64,000 bases of DNA from Nocardia rhamnosiphila NBRC 108938 (GTDB lineage Bacteria; Actinomycetota; Actinomycetes; Mycobacteriales; Mycobacteriaceae), in assembly GCF_000720425.1 (NCBI RefSeq), contig NZ_JOAJ01000005.1, forward strand, positions 310,001 through 374,000, given 5' to 3'. The position numbers and the translations under genes are program-made. Below the pieces are notes generated by a model, which saw only the letters and a list, made by a program, of their open reading frames with translations, ran no database searches and was not told where the DNA came from. Below, piece by piece: positions 17,874 to 26,611 of the stretch. Within the stretch, counting starts at the first letter, position 1; each line of letters begins with the position of its first letter.

Positions 17874-18268
17874 GCACAGAAACTCAGAATCCGACTGCGC
17901 GCGCGACCGCCAAGCACGTGCGCGTGACCCCGATGAAGGCCCGCCGGGTCGTGGACCTCGTTCGCGGCAAGCGTGTCTCCGACGCGCTCGACCTGCTCCG
18001 GTTCGCCCCGCAGGCCGCCAGCGAGCCGGTCGCCAAGGTCGTGGCCAGTGCCGCGGCGAACGCCGAGAACAACCTCGGCCTCAACCCCGACACCCTGGTC
18101 ATCTCGACGGCGTATGTCGACGAGGGCGCGACCATGAAGCGTTTCCAGCCGCGCGCCCAGGGCCGCGCGTTCCGGATCCGCAAGCGCACCAGCCACATCA
18201 CCATCGAGGTCGAGAGCGTCCCCACCGCCGGTGGCACTCGTGGCCGCCGGAAGGGAGGGGCAAAGTAA
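17870..18268 (+). CDS. rplV: 50S ribosomal protein L22
   Basis: A 132-residue L22 with the conserved core [19 protein letters not shown] (about 18-36) and the tunnel beta-hairpin carrying [18 protein letters not shown]. Macrolide-resistance changes in other species map to this hairpin; none is assessed here. The start overlaps rpsS, and rpsC begins at the next base after the stop. Confidence 0.97.
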   Translation: MSTETQNPTARATAKHVRVTPMKARRVVDLVRGKRVSDALDLLRFAPQAASEPVAKVVASAAANAENNLGLNPDTLVISTAYVDEGATMKRFQPRAQGRAFRIRKRTSHITIEVESVPTAGGTRGRRKGGAK

Positions 18269-19066
<798 letters not shown>

Positions 19067-19069
19067 CCA

Positions 19070-19486
19070 ATGCTGATGCCCCGCAAGGTCAAGTTCCGCA
19101 AGCAGCATCACCCGAGCCGCAGCGGTCTCGCCAAGGGCGGCACCTCGGTGTCGTTCGGTGACTTCGGCATCCAGGCGCTGGAGCCGGCGTACGTGACCAA
19201 CCGGCAGATCGAGTCGGCGCGTATCGCGATGACCCGCCACATCAAGCGTGGCGGCAAGATCTGGATCAACATCTACCCGGATCGCCCGCTCACCAAGAAG
19301 CCGGCCGAAACCCGTATGGGTTCCGGTAAGGGTTCGCCGGAGTGGTGGATCGCGAACGTCAAGCCCGGCCGCGTGATGTTCGAGATGAGTTACCCGAACG
19401 AGGAGATCGCTCGTGAGGCGCTGCGCCGCGCGATGCACAAGCTCCCGATGAAGTGCAGGATCGTGACGAGGGAGGAGCAGTTCTGA
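19070..19486 (+). CDS. rplP: 50S ribosomal protein L16
   Basis: A 136-138-residue L16 ([17 protein letters not shown]; later [19 protein letters not shown] near 80-98). It helps organise the A-site region of 23S rRNA. Two in-frame ATGs, 19070 and 19076, give MLMPRK or MPRK; the second matches the usual N-terminus. The stop overlaps the rpmC start by one base. Confidence 0.97.
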   Translation: MLMPRKVKFRKQHHPSRSGLAKGGTSVSFGDFGIQALEPAYVTNRQIESARIAMTRHIKRGGKIWINIYPDRPLTKKPAETRMGSGKGSPEWWIANVKPGRVMFEMSYPNEEIAREALRRAMHKLPMKCRIVTREEQF

Positions 19487-19725
19487 TGGCAACCGGTACC
19501 CCTGCCGCAGAGCTCCGCGAGCTGACCGAGGAGGAGCTCGTCTCCCGCCTGCGTGAATCGAAGGAAGAGCTGTTCAACCTGCGCTTCCAGATGGCGACCG
19601 GTCAGCTGACCAACAATCGCCGGCTGCGTGTGGTGCGTCACGAGATCGCGCGCATCTACACGGTCATGCGTGAGCGCGAGCTCGGTTTGGCCACTGCCCC
19701 CGCGGACAAGGGAGATGCGGCATGA
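19486..19725 (+). CDS. rpmC: 50S ribosomal protein L29
   Basis: A 79-residue L29 ([30 protein letters not shown]), two-helix protein at the tunnel exit. The start ATG overlaps the rplP stop by one base. Its C-terminal tail is slightly extended, as in other actinobacteria. It overlaps rpsQ by ATGA. Confidence 0.96.
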   Translation: MATGTPAAELRELTEEELVSRLRESKEELFNLRFQMATGQLTNNRRLRVVRHEIARIYTVMRERELGLATAPADKGDAA

Positions 19726-19994
19726 GTGACAAGGTGGAGGAGCAGCGCAGTACCCGCAAGGTGCGGACCGGCTACGTTGTTTCCGACAAGATGCAGAAGA
19801 CGATCGTCGTCGAGCTGGAAGACCGTCATCGGCACAAGCTCTACGGCAAGATCATTCGCACCACCTCCAAGGTGAAGGCGCATGACGAGAACGAGACCGC
19901 CGGTGTCGGCGATCGCGTGCAGCTGATGGAGACCCGGCCCACGTCGGCCACCAAGCGGTGGCGGCTGGTCGAGGTCCTGGAGAAGGCCAAGTAA
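19722..19994 (+). CDS. rpsQ: 30S ribosomal protein S17
   Basis: A 90-residue S17 with the OB-fold core [27 protein letters not shown], early 16S-binding protein. It is the last gene of this cluster. A strong terminator follows and rplN does not appear, so the S10 and spc gene sets are separated here. Confidence 0.97.
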   Translation: MSDKVEEQRSTRKVRTGYVVSDKMQKTIVVELEDRHRHKLYGKIIRTTSKVKAHDENETAGVGDRVQLMETRPTSATKRWRLVEVLEKAK

Positions 19995-20026
19995 GGTCGC
20001 TCTTCGGCTGAGAAGATCGTAAACGT

Positions 20027-20058
20027 AAGGCCCGCTTCCCGTTCGGGAGGCGGGCCTT
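20027..20058 (+). terminator. Terminator of the S10 operon
   Basis: A 14-bp stem with one G-T pair (20027-20040 with 20045-20058) and a GTTC loop lies 33 bases after the rpsQ stop. Only a weak T-run follows (TTCG), as is common in high-GC genomes. Confidence 0.8.
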
Positions 20059-20133
20059 CGTGCATCTTGCGGGGTACCGGGGCGTGCCTACCGGTGCCCG
20101 GTCAGTTGGTGGAGCCGGTCGCCTACGGCGCTC

Positions 20134-20553
20134 TCACCGGCCATCGGGATGGGCGACCGGGACCACGGTCAGCAAACCGTCGAGAGCTCGGAAATCTTTC
20201 GGGTTCACTGTGTAGAGCGGTATTCGATGTGCCGATGCGATAGCGGCGATCATCAGGTCGATTCGACGTGGCTTGGGGTTGCGGCCGGAACCCATGACTG
20301 CGGCTATGAGATGGCCGTAGCGGCGGGCGGCCGTAGTGTCGAAGGGAAGTGGGTCGAACTGCGCTTCTGCGTTTTGAAGCCGTTCGATGCGTTCAGCACG
20401 TTCGACCGGATTGTCGGTGAAATGCGGTCCTGCGGCCAGTTCGGCCATAGTGACCGTGCTGACCGCGATATCGTCGGGCAGTTCTTCGGGATTCAAACGG
20501 TCTATCAGAATTAGGACGTTGGTATCGACCAGACCCCGATGTGACGCCGTCAT
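20134..20553 (-). CDS. VapC-like PIN-domain toxin ribonuclease
   Basis: A 139-residue PIN-domain protein of VapC size. The acidic residues that hold the metal ions are visible: Asp10 in VDTNVLI, Glu38 in MAELAAG and an Asp in RIDLMIAAIA near residue 99. PIN toxins cut specific tRNAs or rRNA. Its ATG at 20553 overlaps the stop of the upstream antitoxin-like gene (ATGA), the normal antitoxin-toxin order. Target unknown. Confidence 0.88.
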   Translation of the reverse strand: MTASHRGLVDTNVLILIDRLNPEELPDDIAVSTVTMAELAAGPHFTDNPVERAERIERLQNAEAQFDPLPFDTTAARRYGHLIAAVMGSGRNPKPRRIDLMIAAIASAHRIPLYTVNPKDFRALDGLLTVVPVAHPDGR

Positions 20554-20867
20554 TCGCTGGTGTCCTCGCTGAAGGAGCCACGCCGATGGGCGCGGTCGTA
20601 AGGGTCGTACAGCGAGTCGTCGACGAGCCGTTCGAAATCGGCGTGGGCGGCGTCGGCCGACGACAGGTCACTGAAGGCCGCGAGGACTTCCGCGCGAGGT
20701 ACCCAGACTCGGCGCCTGGTGCGGCGGTGCGGAACGAGGTCGGCCACCGGAGACCCGTCAACCGTGATGGTGTACGACTGGCCGGCTCCGACCTCCCGGA
20801 GCACGCGGCTGACCTCGTTGCGTAGTTCACGTTGCGGAATCTCGGAGAACTCTGCTGCCGAAGTCAT
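20550..20867 (-). CDS. Phd/YefM-like antitoxin
   Basis: A 105-residue protein. The N-terminus (IPQRELRNEVSRVLREVGAGQSYTITVDGSPVADLVP) is typical of Phd/YefM DNA-binding antitoxins. The acidic C-terminal half should wrap the toxin's active site. It directly precedes and overlaps the PIN-domain toxin, so the two form a toxin-antitoxin operon that probably represses itself. Confidence 0.87.
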   Translation of the reverse strand: MTSAAEFSEIPQRELRNEVSRVLREVGAGQSYTITVDGSPVADLVPHRRTRRRVWVPRAEVLAAFSDLSSADAAHADFERLVDDSLYDPYDRAHRRGSFSEDTSE

Positions 20868-20949
20868 ATGGCCATCCTAGCTCGCACGCTACAGGGTTGC
20901 TACGGAAATACTACGGTGGCCGACCGGTTTATATCGCGAGCCCGCGATC

Positions 20950-21291
20950 TCATCTCGTAGAGACGTCGGTGACGATTCCGCGCCGGTAACGCTCGCCCCA
21001 TGATTCGAGCAACTCCGCCACCGGCCGCAGGCTCGCGCCGAGTTCGGTGAGGTGGTATTCGACCTTCGGCGGTACTTCGGCGTAGACCGTGCGGCGGACC
21101 AACCCGTCGGCTTCGAGTTCGCGGAGTTGGCGGGTGAGCATGCGCTGGGTGATGGTGGGCATGGCGCGGCGGAGTTCGCCGAAGCGCAGGGTGCCGTCGA
21201 AGAGATGGTTGACGATCGCCATCTTCCATTTGCCGCCGACCACGTCCATCGCGGCTTCGACCGTGCAGTAATCCGGTACGTCCTCGTGCAT
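20950..21291 (-). CDS. HxlR-family winged-helix regulator
   Basis: A 113-residue HxlR/MarR-like regulator. CTVEAAMDVVGGKWKMAIVNHL near the start and FGELRRAMPTITQRMLTRQLRELEADGLVRR near 40-70 are classic for the family. ATG 21291 is preceded by GGAGGT at good spacing; the longer frame to 21531 is not supported. The family's usual conserved Cys is present in DYCTVE. It is divergent from an Old Yellow Enzyme gene, a common arrangement in which the regulator senses electrophiles and controls the reductase. Confidence 0.88.
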   Translation of the reverse strand: MHEDVPDYCTVEAAMDVVGGKWKMAIVNHLFDGTLRFGELRRAMPTITQRMLTRQLRELEADGLVRRTVYAEVPPKVEYHLTELGASLRPVAELLESWGERYRRGIVTDVSTR

Positions 21292-21409
21292 GTGACCTCC
21301 ATGGGTATACGGAATGTGCCTACCGCACAGAAAAGACCGTACTTGTACGAAGGGTGGGTAGCGCGGAATCTGTTCCCGAAGCGGTTTCCGGCGAGTGCGA
21401 GGAGTTTCT

Positions 21410-22540
21410 GTGACCATCCATCCTGTTCTGTCCGAGGTGCGGCTCGGCGCGCTGCGGTTGCGTAATCGGGCGGTCGTGGCGCCCATGTCGCGGGTGAGTA
21501 CCGCGGGCGACGGCGTGGCCACGGACGCCATGGCGGAGTACTACGCGGAGTTCGCCGCGGGTGGGTTCGGGCTGATCACCACGGAGGGGACCTATATCGA
21601 CGCCGAGTTCAGCCAGGCCTACCCGGACCAGCCCGGGATCGTGACCGAGCGCCAGATCGAAGCGTGGCGGACGGTCACCGACGCGGTGCACGCGGCGGGT
21701 GGGTTGATCGCCTTGCAGTTGATGCACGCCGGTGCGCTCGTGCAGGGCAATCATCACGGCGACCGGAGTATCGCGCCGTCGGCGGTGCAGCCATTGGGGG
21801 CCAAGATGGCGGCGTACGGCGGCGAAGGTCCGTTCGCGTTGCCCGAGGCGGCGACCCGCGCGGATATCCGCCGGATCGTGGGCGGGTTCGGCGCGGCGGC
21901 GGAGCGGGCGCGGGCGGCGGGGTTCGACGCGGTGGAGATCCACGGCGCGAACGGGTATCTCATCGACCAGTTCCTCACTGCCTACACCAATCGGCGGGAC
22001 GACGAGTACGGCGGCGATCCGGCGGGCCGGGTGCGGTTCGCGGTGGAAGTGGTGCGGGCGGTACGGGCGGTGGTGGGGCCGGAATTCGCGGTGGGGCTGC
22101 GGCTCTCCCAGACCAAGGTCAACGATTTCGGCTATCGGTGGTCCGGGGCCGGGGAGGCCGAGACGATCTTCCGCGCGGTCGGTACGGCGGGAGTCGACTA
22201 TCTGCATCTCGCGAGCGAGGGCCGGGACTGGTACGACACCGCCGTCCTGGACTCCGGAGAGACTGTTACCCGGCTGGCCCGGTCGGTCACGGGGCTGCCC
22301 GTGATCGCCAACGGCGGTATGCACGGTCCCGAACTCGCGCGGACGGTACTCGAGGAAGGGCACGCGGATCTGGTGGCGCTCGGGCGCGGCGCGCTCGCGA
22401 ACCCGGATTGGCCGCGGGTGATCGCGGCGGGGGACCGGCCGGCCGCCTTCGATCGCGAGATGCTCGATCCCGTGGTGACGCTCGCCGGTCAGCGCTCCTG
22501 GGCTCGGGCGCGGCGCGGACAGGTTTCTGTGGTCCGATAG
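21410..22540 (+). CDS. NADH:flavin oxidoreductase (Old Yellow Enzyme family)
   Basis: A 376-residue TIM-barrel FMN enzyme that reduces activated C=C bonds of enones and related electrophiles. Visible features are LQLMHAGAL (about 104), EIHGANGYLIDQFLTAYTNRRDDEYGG (about 181-207) and the FMN-phosphate region VIANGGM...VALGRGALANPDW. GTG 21410 follows GAGGAG with a 5-base gap and is preferred to GTG 21395. It is divergent from the HxlR regulator and followed after 4 bp by a Nudix gene. Confidence 0.9.
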   Translation: MTIHPVLSEVRLGALRLRNRAVVAPMSRVSTAGDGVATDAMAEYYAEFAAGGFGLITTEGTYIDAEFSQAYPDQPGIVTERQIEAWRTVTDAVHAAGGLIALQLMHAGALVQGNHHGDRSIAPSAVQPLGAKMAAYGGEGPFALPEAATRADIRRIVGGFGAAAERARAAGFDAVEIHGANGYLIDQFLTAYTNRRDDEYGGDPAGRVRFAVEVVRAVRAVVGPEFAVGLRLSQTKVNDFGYRWSGAGEAETIFRAVGTAGVDYLHLASEGRDWYDTAVLDSGETVTRLARSVTGLPVIANGGMHGPELARTVLEEGHADLVALGRGALANPDWPRVIAAGDRPAAFDREMLDPVVTLAGQRSWARARRGQVSVVR

Positions 22541-22544
22541 CGCA

Positions 22545-23039
22545 GTGGCGACATCCGACGGGACGGACGCGGGGACGCGGGCCCGGCTGGCGGCCGGTGC
22601 GCTGTTCGTGCGCGCCGGCGCCGGGAGCGACGAGGTACTGCTGGTGCACAAGACGTACGGCATCGGCTGGGATATCCCGGGCGGTTATCTGGAGCCGGGC
22701 GAGTCTCCGGCGCAGGCCTGCCGGCGGGAGGTCGCCGAGGAACTCGGGATCGACCGGGCGCCCGGCCGGTTACTGGTGCACGATTGGGCGCCGAACCCCG
22801 GGGAGGGGGACAAGGTTCTCTATGTGTTCGACGGCGGCGGGCTCGACGATCGAGACATCGTCCTGCAGGCAGCGGAGCTGGACAGCTGGGAATGGGTCCG
22901 CGTGGACGGGCTGGACGAGCGTGTCGTGGCGCGGCTGAGCCGTCGGCTACAGGGTGCCCTCGCGGCCCGGGTACGCGGGGTGAGCCTGTATCTGGAGCGG
23001 GGCGTGGTCGTTCCGGAGACGTCCTTGCCGCCGAGGTGA
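22545..23039 (+). CDS. Nudix hydrolase
   Basis: A 164-residue protein with a complete Nudix box from about residue 46: GYLEPGESPAQACRREVAEE, then LG. All metal-binding Glu residues are present. It hydrolyses a nucleoside-diphosphate-linked compound; the substrate cannot be told. The GTG start at 22545 lies 4 bp after the oxidoreductase stop, so the two are probably co-transcribed. Confidence 0.88.
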   Translation: MATSDGTDAGTRARLAAGALFVRAGAGSDEVLLVHKTYGIGWDIPGGYLEPGESPAQACRREVAEELGIDRAPGRLLVHDWAPNPGEGDKVLYVFDGGGLDDRDIVLQAAELDSWEWVRVDGLDERVVARLSRRLQGALAARVRGVSLYLERGVVVPETSLPPR

Positions 23040-23093
23040 GCGCTGTTCACCATGTGTGTTCCGACACCCGAAATGTGATATAGGGGAGGGCGG

Positions 23094-23124
23094 TTGACGT
23101 ACCCCGGGTCCACGGCGCTACGGT
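23094..23124 (+). promoter_or_regulatory. Candidate promoter of the zinc-ribbon gene
   Basis: TTGACG (23094-23099) and TACGGT (23119-23124) are separated by 19 bp. Transcription would start close to the ATG at 23134, suggesting a short or absent leader. The 19-bp spacer is long, so confidence is moderate. Confidence 0.4.
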
Positions 23125-23133
23125 GTACGAGCT

Positions 23134-23730
23134 ATGAGGGACGCTGCGACAACGATTTCGGGGGCCTGGCGGCTCGACGACGGTACAGCGGTTGCTTTCC
23201 GCGATGCCGCGGTGGCTTGGGCGATGGCCGCGCACGAGGTGCTGGCCGAGACGGCGACGGAGTACGGATACTTCGTCACCGTGCAGGAACTCGCCGAGCG
23301 GGTGCAGGAGATGTCAGGGGTGCACACCGATGCCCCGACCCGCACCTGGATGGACGCGATCCTGCGCAAAGTCGCCCGGCGCTGCCACAATGCGGGCGAG
23401 CCGCCGCTCACGGCCCTGTGTGTGAAACGCAATCTGAAGGTCAGCGACAGTTACAAGTACGTGCTGGAGCTGGCGGCGCTACCGGTGCCGGCCGATATCG
23501 AAACCCACGCCGCGTACGCGCGCTGGGCCTGCTACGCGGCCCACGGTGCCGATGTGCCCGCGGACGGCGGCACCCCGCCGCTGATCCCGCGCGGTGGTAA
23601 CGCCCGGCGGACGGTCGCCACCACCCGGACCGCCACAACCGCGCACAAACCGGAAACCGGAGCCCGCACGGTGGTGTGCTCCAGCTGTTTCATCCAGCTC
23701 CCGGCCACCGGTATCTGCGAACACTGCTGA
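23134..23730 (+). CDS. Unknown protein with C-terminal zinc-ribbon
   Basis: I do not recognise the family. The 198-residue protein has a mostly helical N-terminal region (1-130), a Thr/Arg/Pro-rich linker (150-178), and a C-terminal CSSC...CEHC pair with 10 residues between, consistent with a small zinc ribbon. There is no signal or membrane segment. It stands alone between a Nudix gene and a convergent CPBP gene, so context gives no function. Confidence 0.7.
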   Translation: MRDAATTISGAWRLDDGTAVAFRDAAVAWAMAAHEVLAETATEYGYFVTVQELAERVQEMSGVHTDAPTRTWMDAILRKVARRCHNAGEPPLTALCVKRNLKVSDSYKYVLELAALPVPADIETHAAYARWACYAAHGADVPADGGTPPLIPRGGNARRTVATTRTATTAHKPETGARTVVCSSCFIQLPATGICEHC

Positions 23731-23747
23731 TCCGGCGGCCGGCGGGC

Positions 23748-24491
23748 TCACACCAGGGTCGTATGCCAGAGGAGCGCGGCGGTCAGGGCGCCGGCCCCAT
23801 TGACCGCCCAGTGCAGGGCGATGGGTGCCAGCAGGCTGCCGCTGCGATGCCGTAGCCAGGTGAACACGACTGCGGCGGCCGCGGTCGCGGCGACGGCGAT
23901 CAGCACCCCGGCGATCCGGCCGGCGGGCCCGCCGCCGATCAATTCGGACAGGCCCCGGTTACCCGCGGTGAGCCCGAGGGACGAGGCGATATGCCAGAGC
24001 CCGAAGAGCAGTGATCCGGCGGCGAAGACGCCCCGGGCGCCCCACGCCCGATCGAGGGTGCCGTGCAGGACCCCGCGGAAGGCGAGCTCTTCGGGGATCA
24101 CCGTCTGCAGCGGGATCACGATCATCGAGGCGATGAGCGCGCCGGAGATGGTGGCGTAGCGATCGGCCAGGAAGAACGGGCGGGTCAGCGGGAGCGCGGC
24201 TCCGATGACCACCGCTGCCAGTACCACCCCGACCGCGCCGAGCGCGTATTTGGTCCCGGTCCGCCAGTGCCGGGGTGACAGGCCCAGCTCCGCCCAGTGC
24301 AGGCCGCGCCGGCGCATGAGACCCAGCAGCACCAGGGCGGCGATCGGCACGCTCACGATGTTCGCCCACGCGGTGGTGAAATGGGCGACCAGATTGGTGC
24401 AGGTGAGCACCACCACGACGACCGCCACATCGGCGTAGGCGTGGACTCGGGGGCGCGGAGCAGCTGTTTCCTCGGTAACCGGGTGGAGCAT
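23748..24491 (-). CDS. CPBP-family intramembrane metalloprotease
   Basis: A 247-residue membrane protein with about seven hydrophobic segments. The CPBP/Abi motifs are complete: PEELAFRG (EExxxR), FGLWH (FxxxH) and ALHWAVNG (HxxxN), which place metal-binding residues inside the membrane. Start MLHPVTEE at 24491 is chosen; the frame to 24719 is Arg/Pro-rich and looks non-coding. Substrate unknown; relatives process peptides or prenylated proteins. Confidence 0.85.
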   Translation of the reverse strand: MLHPVTEETAAPRPRVHAYADVAVVVVVLTCTNLVAHFTTAWANIVSVPIAALVLLGLMRRRGLHWAELGLSPRHWRTGTKYALGAVGVVLAAVVIGAALPLTRPFFLADRYATISGALIASMIVIPLQTVIPEELAFRGVLHGTLDRAWGARGVFAAGSLLFGLWHIASSLGLTAGNRGLSELIGGGPAGRIAGVLIAVAATAAAAVVFTWLRHRSGSLLAPIALHWAVNGAGALTAALLWHTTLV

Positions 24492-24737
24492 TCGGCCCAG
24501 TGTACGGACGGGCCGAGCGCCCGCGGTGCGGGCACGGACACGGCGCGGTGGGAAGTCGGGGTCGCAGGATCGGGGGGCGATGCCGGTCGTGGACGGCCGT
24601 GCGGCGTTGCCCGCCTCGTAGTCGGACGTCTTCCCGGCCGGCATTCGGCGCCGGCCCGGCTGATCGGGGAGCCGAATGGCCGTGATCCCGCGGTGGGGTT
24701 GGTTCGGAGTGATCGGCATCCGGTACGCCCCGGAGGC

Positions 24738-25703
24738 TCAGGGGCCGGGAGCGGCCTCTGTGCCTCCGGCCCAGCCCTGCGGATCGGTCCAGGCCTGCAG
24801 GCTGCGGTGACTGTCGAAGCGTCTGTTCTCGCCGGTCACCGGGTCGGTGAATTCGAGGGTGGCGGCCAGCAGCTGGAGCGGGCGAGTGAAATCGTCGACG
24901 GATTTATCGGTGATCACCGGATAGAAATCGTCGCCCAGGATGGGAATGCCCAGTGAGTTCATGTGCAGGCGCAACTGGTGGGTGCGTCCGGTCGCGGGGA
25001 ACAGCCGGTAGCGGGCGATATCGCCGCGCCGTTCGATGAACTCGATCCGGGTCCGCGCGTTGGGCGCTCCGGCCACCTCCTGTGCGGCCAGAACGTGCTT
25101 CTCCTTGATGATGCGGCTTTCCAGGGACAGCGGGAAGACCAGTCCGCTGCGGTATCCGGCCACGGCCTCGTACTCCTTGCGGACCCGCTGCCGCTGGAAC
25201 AGCGTCTGGTAGGCGCCGCGGCGGGCCGGGTCGACGACGAACAACACCAGACCGGCGGTGGCGCGGTCGAGACGATGCGCGGGGATCAGATCGGGCAGGT
25301 CGAGTTCACGGCGCAGCCGGACCAGGGCGGTCTGCAGGATATGACTGCCGCGCGGAATAGTGGCCAGGAAATGCGGTTTGTCGGCGACCAGGATGGTGTC
25401 GTCGCGGTAGACGATCGGCAGATCGAAGGGCACCGGTTTCTCGTCGGGCAGATCGCGATGGAACCAGACCGCGCCCCCGGGCGCGTAGGGCGCGTCGGGG
25501 GTGAGCGGCCCCGCCAGATCGACGATCTCGCCGGCATGCAGCATTTCGTCGATGCGCGCGGGATCGACGCGGGGCAGCCGATGGACCAGATGGTCGCGTA
25601 CGGTCGCCCAGTCGCCTTCTTCGGGCAGCCGCAACCGGGCCGGGTCCAGCCCGAACCGCTTCGGCAGGGGCGGCTGCTGCCTTCTTCTCACCGGTCGCAG
25701 CAT
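24738..25703 (-). CDS. RluA-family pseudouridine synthase
   Basis: A 321-residue pseudouridine synthase. The catalytic Asp is in HRLDRATAGL (about residue 145) and the late motif GRTHQLRLHMNSLGIPILGD is also typical. An N-terminal region of about 70 residues before the catalytic domain resembles an S4-like extension. It modifies uridines in rRNA or tRNA; the site cannot be predicted. It is convergent with nothing and transcribed away from the siderophore island. Confidence 0.88.
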   Translation of the reverse strand: MLRPVRRRQQPPLPKRFGLDPARLRLPEEGDWATVRDHLVHRLPRVDPARIDEMLHAGEIVDLAGPLTPDAPYAPGGAVWFHRDLPDEKPVPFDLPIVYRDDTILVADKPHFLATIPRGSHILQTALVRLRRELDLPDLIPAHRLDRATAGLVLFVVDPARRGAYQTLFQRQRVRKEYEAVAGYRSGLVFPLSLESRIIKEKHVLAAQEVAGAPNARTRIEFIERRGDIARYRLFPATGRTHQLRLHMNSLGIPILGDDFYPVITDKSVDDFTRPLQLLAATLEFTDPVTGENRRFDSHRSLQAWTDPQGWAGGTEAAPGP

Positions 25704-25754
25704 AGTCCGCGCGGGGCGGGCGCCGGCCGGGCCGCCCGCGGCCGGTGACGGCGG

Positions 25755-26462
25755 TTACTTCCAGTAGCCCTGGGCTTTGATCTGCGTTTTCGGCAGCCCA
25801 TGGGTGGCCCGCAGGCTCTTCACGATGGCGCGGGTGCTCGCGGTGTCGCAGGCGACCCAGGCGAAGGCATCCGGGGCGACGGTGAGCTGTTCGGCCTGCT
25901 CGCGCATGGCGCGGCCGTCGTCGATGCGCTGGACCCAGGTGACTTCGTGGTGCGGTTTGTTGCGGACCGGCAGGCCGGTGTCCGATTCGTACTGCCATTC
26001 AAGCCAGACGCGGGCCGGGATGTCGCCGATCGATTCGAGCAGCGTGTTGATCGCCGGTAGGGAAGCGGAATCGCCGAAGATCACGTACTCGCCGGGTGCG
26101 GTCGCGGGCAGTTCGAACCTGGAACCCAGTACCGAGGTCTCGATGACATCGCCGACCTGCGCGCGTTCGGCCCACTGGCTGGCCGGTCCGCTGTGTACGG
26201 CGAACTCGATGTGGAAATGGTCGTTGTCGGGGTCCTGGTCGATGAGGGTGTAACCGCGGTGGTGCAATTTGTCGCTTTCGGCGTCGGGGATCCACAGCCG
26301 GATGAACTGCGTGGGGTGCACCGGGTGATCCGCCAGTAGACCGCCGGCGGTGAAGCCGATGCGGACGTACTTGTCGGTGAGCCGCTCCGTGGAGGTGACG
26401 GTCAGCCGGTAGTCGTCGGCCCGCCACACCTTCAGCATTACGCCATTACTGCCTCTTCCCAT
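25755..26462 (-). CDS. Siderophore-interacting protein (ferric-siderophore reductase)
   Basis: An SIP-family flavin reductase of 227-235 residues. It has the FAD motif RGYTL (about residue 79), an NAD(P)H-binding domain and the characteristic end KAQGYWK. It should release iron from the imported siderophore in the cytoplasm. In mycobacteria the same module is fused to IrtA; here it is a separate, divergent gene. ATG 26462 touches an iron box; ATG 26438 (MLKVWRADD) is an alternative start. Confidence 0.9.
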   Translation of the reverse strand: MGRGSNGVMLKVWRADDYRLTVTSTERLTDKYVRIGFTAGGLLADHPVHPTQFIRLWIPDAESDKLHHRGYTLIDQDPDNDHFHIEFAVHSGPASQWAERAQVGDVIETSVLGSRFELPATAPGEYVIFGDSASLPAINTLLESIGDIPARVWLEWQYESDTGLPVRNKPHHEVTWVQRIDDGRAMREQAEQLTVAPDAFAWVACDTASTRAIVKSLRATHGLPKTQIKAQGYWK

Positions 26463-26481
26463 GGAGGTTAGCTTAACCTAA
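26463..26481 (-). promoter_or_regulatory. Iron box (IdeR/DmdR-type) upstream of the SIP gene
   Basis: GGAGGTTAGCTTAACCTAA matches 15 of 19 positions of the TTAGGTTAGGCTAACCTAA consensus. It lies at the very start of the minus-strand reductase gene, so bound repressor would block its transcription under iron-replete conditions. Confidence 0.75.
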
Positions 26482-26530
26482 GTTTTCGCTGGGCTCAGTG
26501 CTTCCCGAGTGCGCCGGATTCGGGTGTCCA

Positions 26531-26549
26531 TCAAGTTAGCCTTACCTAC
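26531..26549 (+). promoter_or_regulatory. Iron box upstream of the IrtA-like gene
   Basis: TCAAGTTAGCCTTACCTAC matches about 14 of 19 consensus positions and lies 63 bp before ATG 26612. With the box at 26463 it gives each divergent gene its own site. Confidence 0.65.
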
Positions 26550-26611
26550 CTTTTTGGTCTTTGCTGTGTGAAGATGGTCGCGATTCAGCACAACGGCCGG
26601 AGGGCGAGGAC

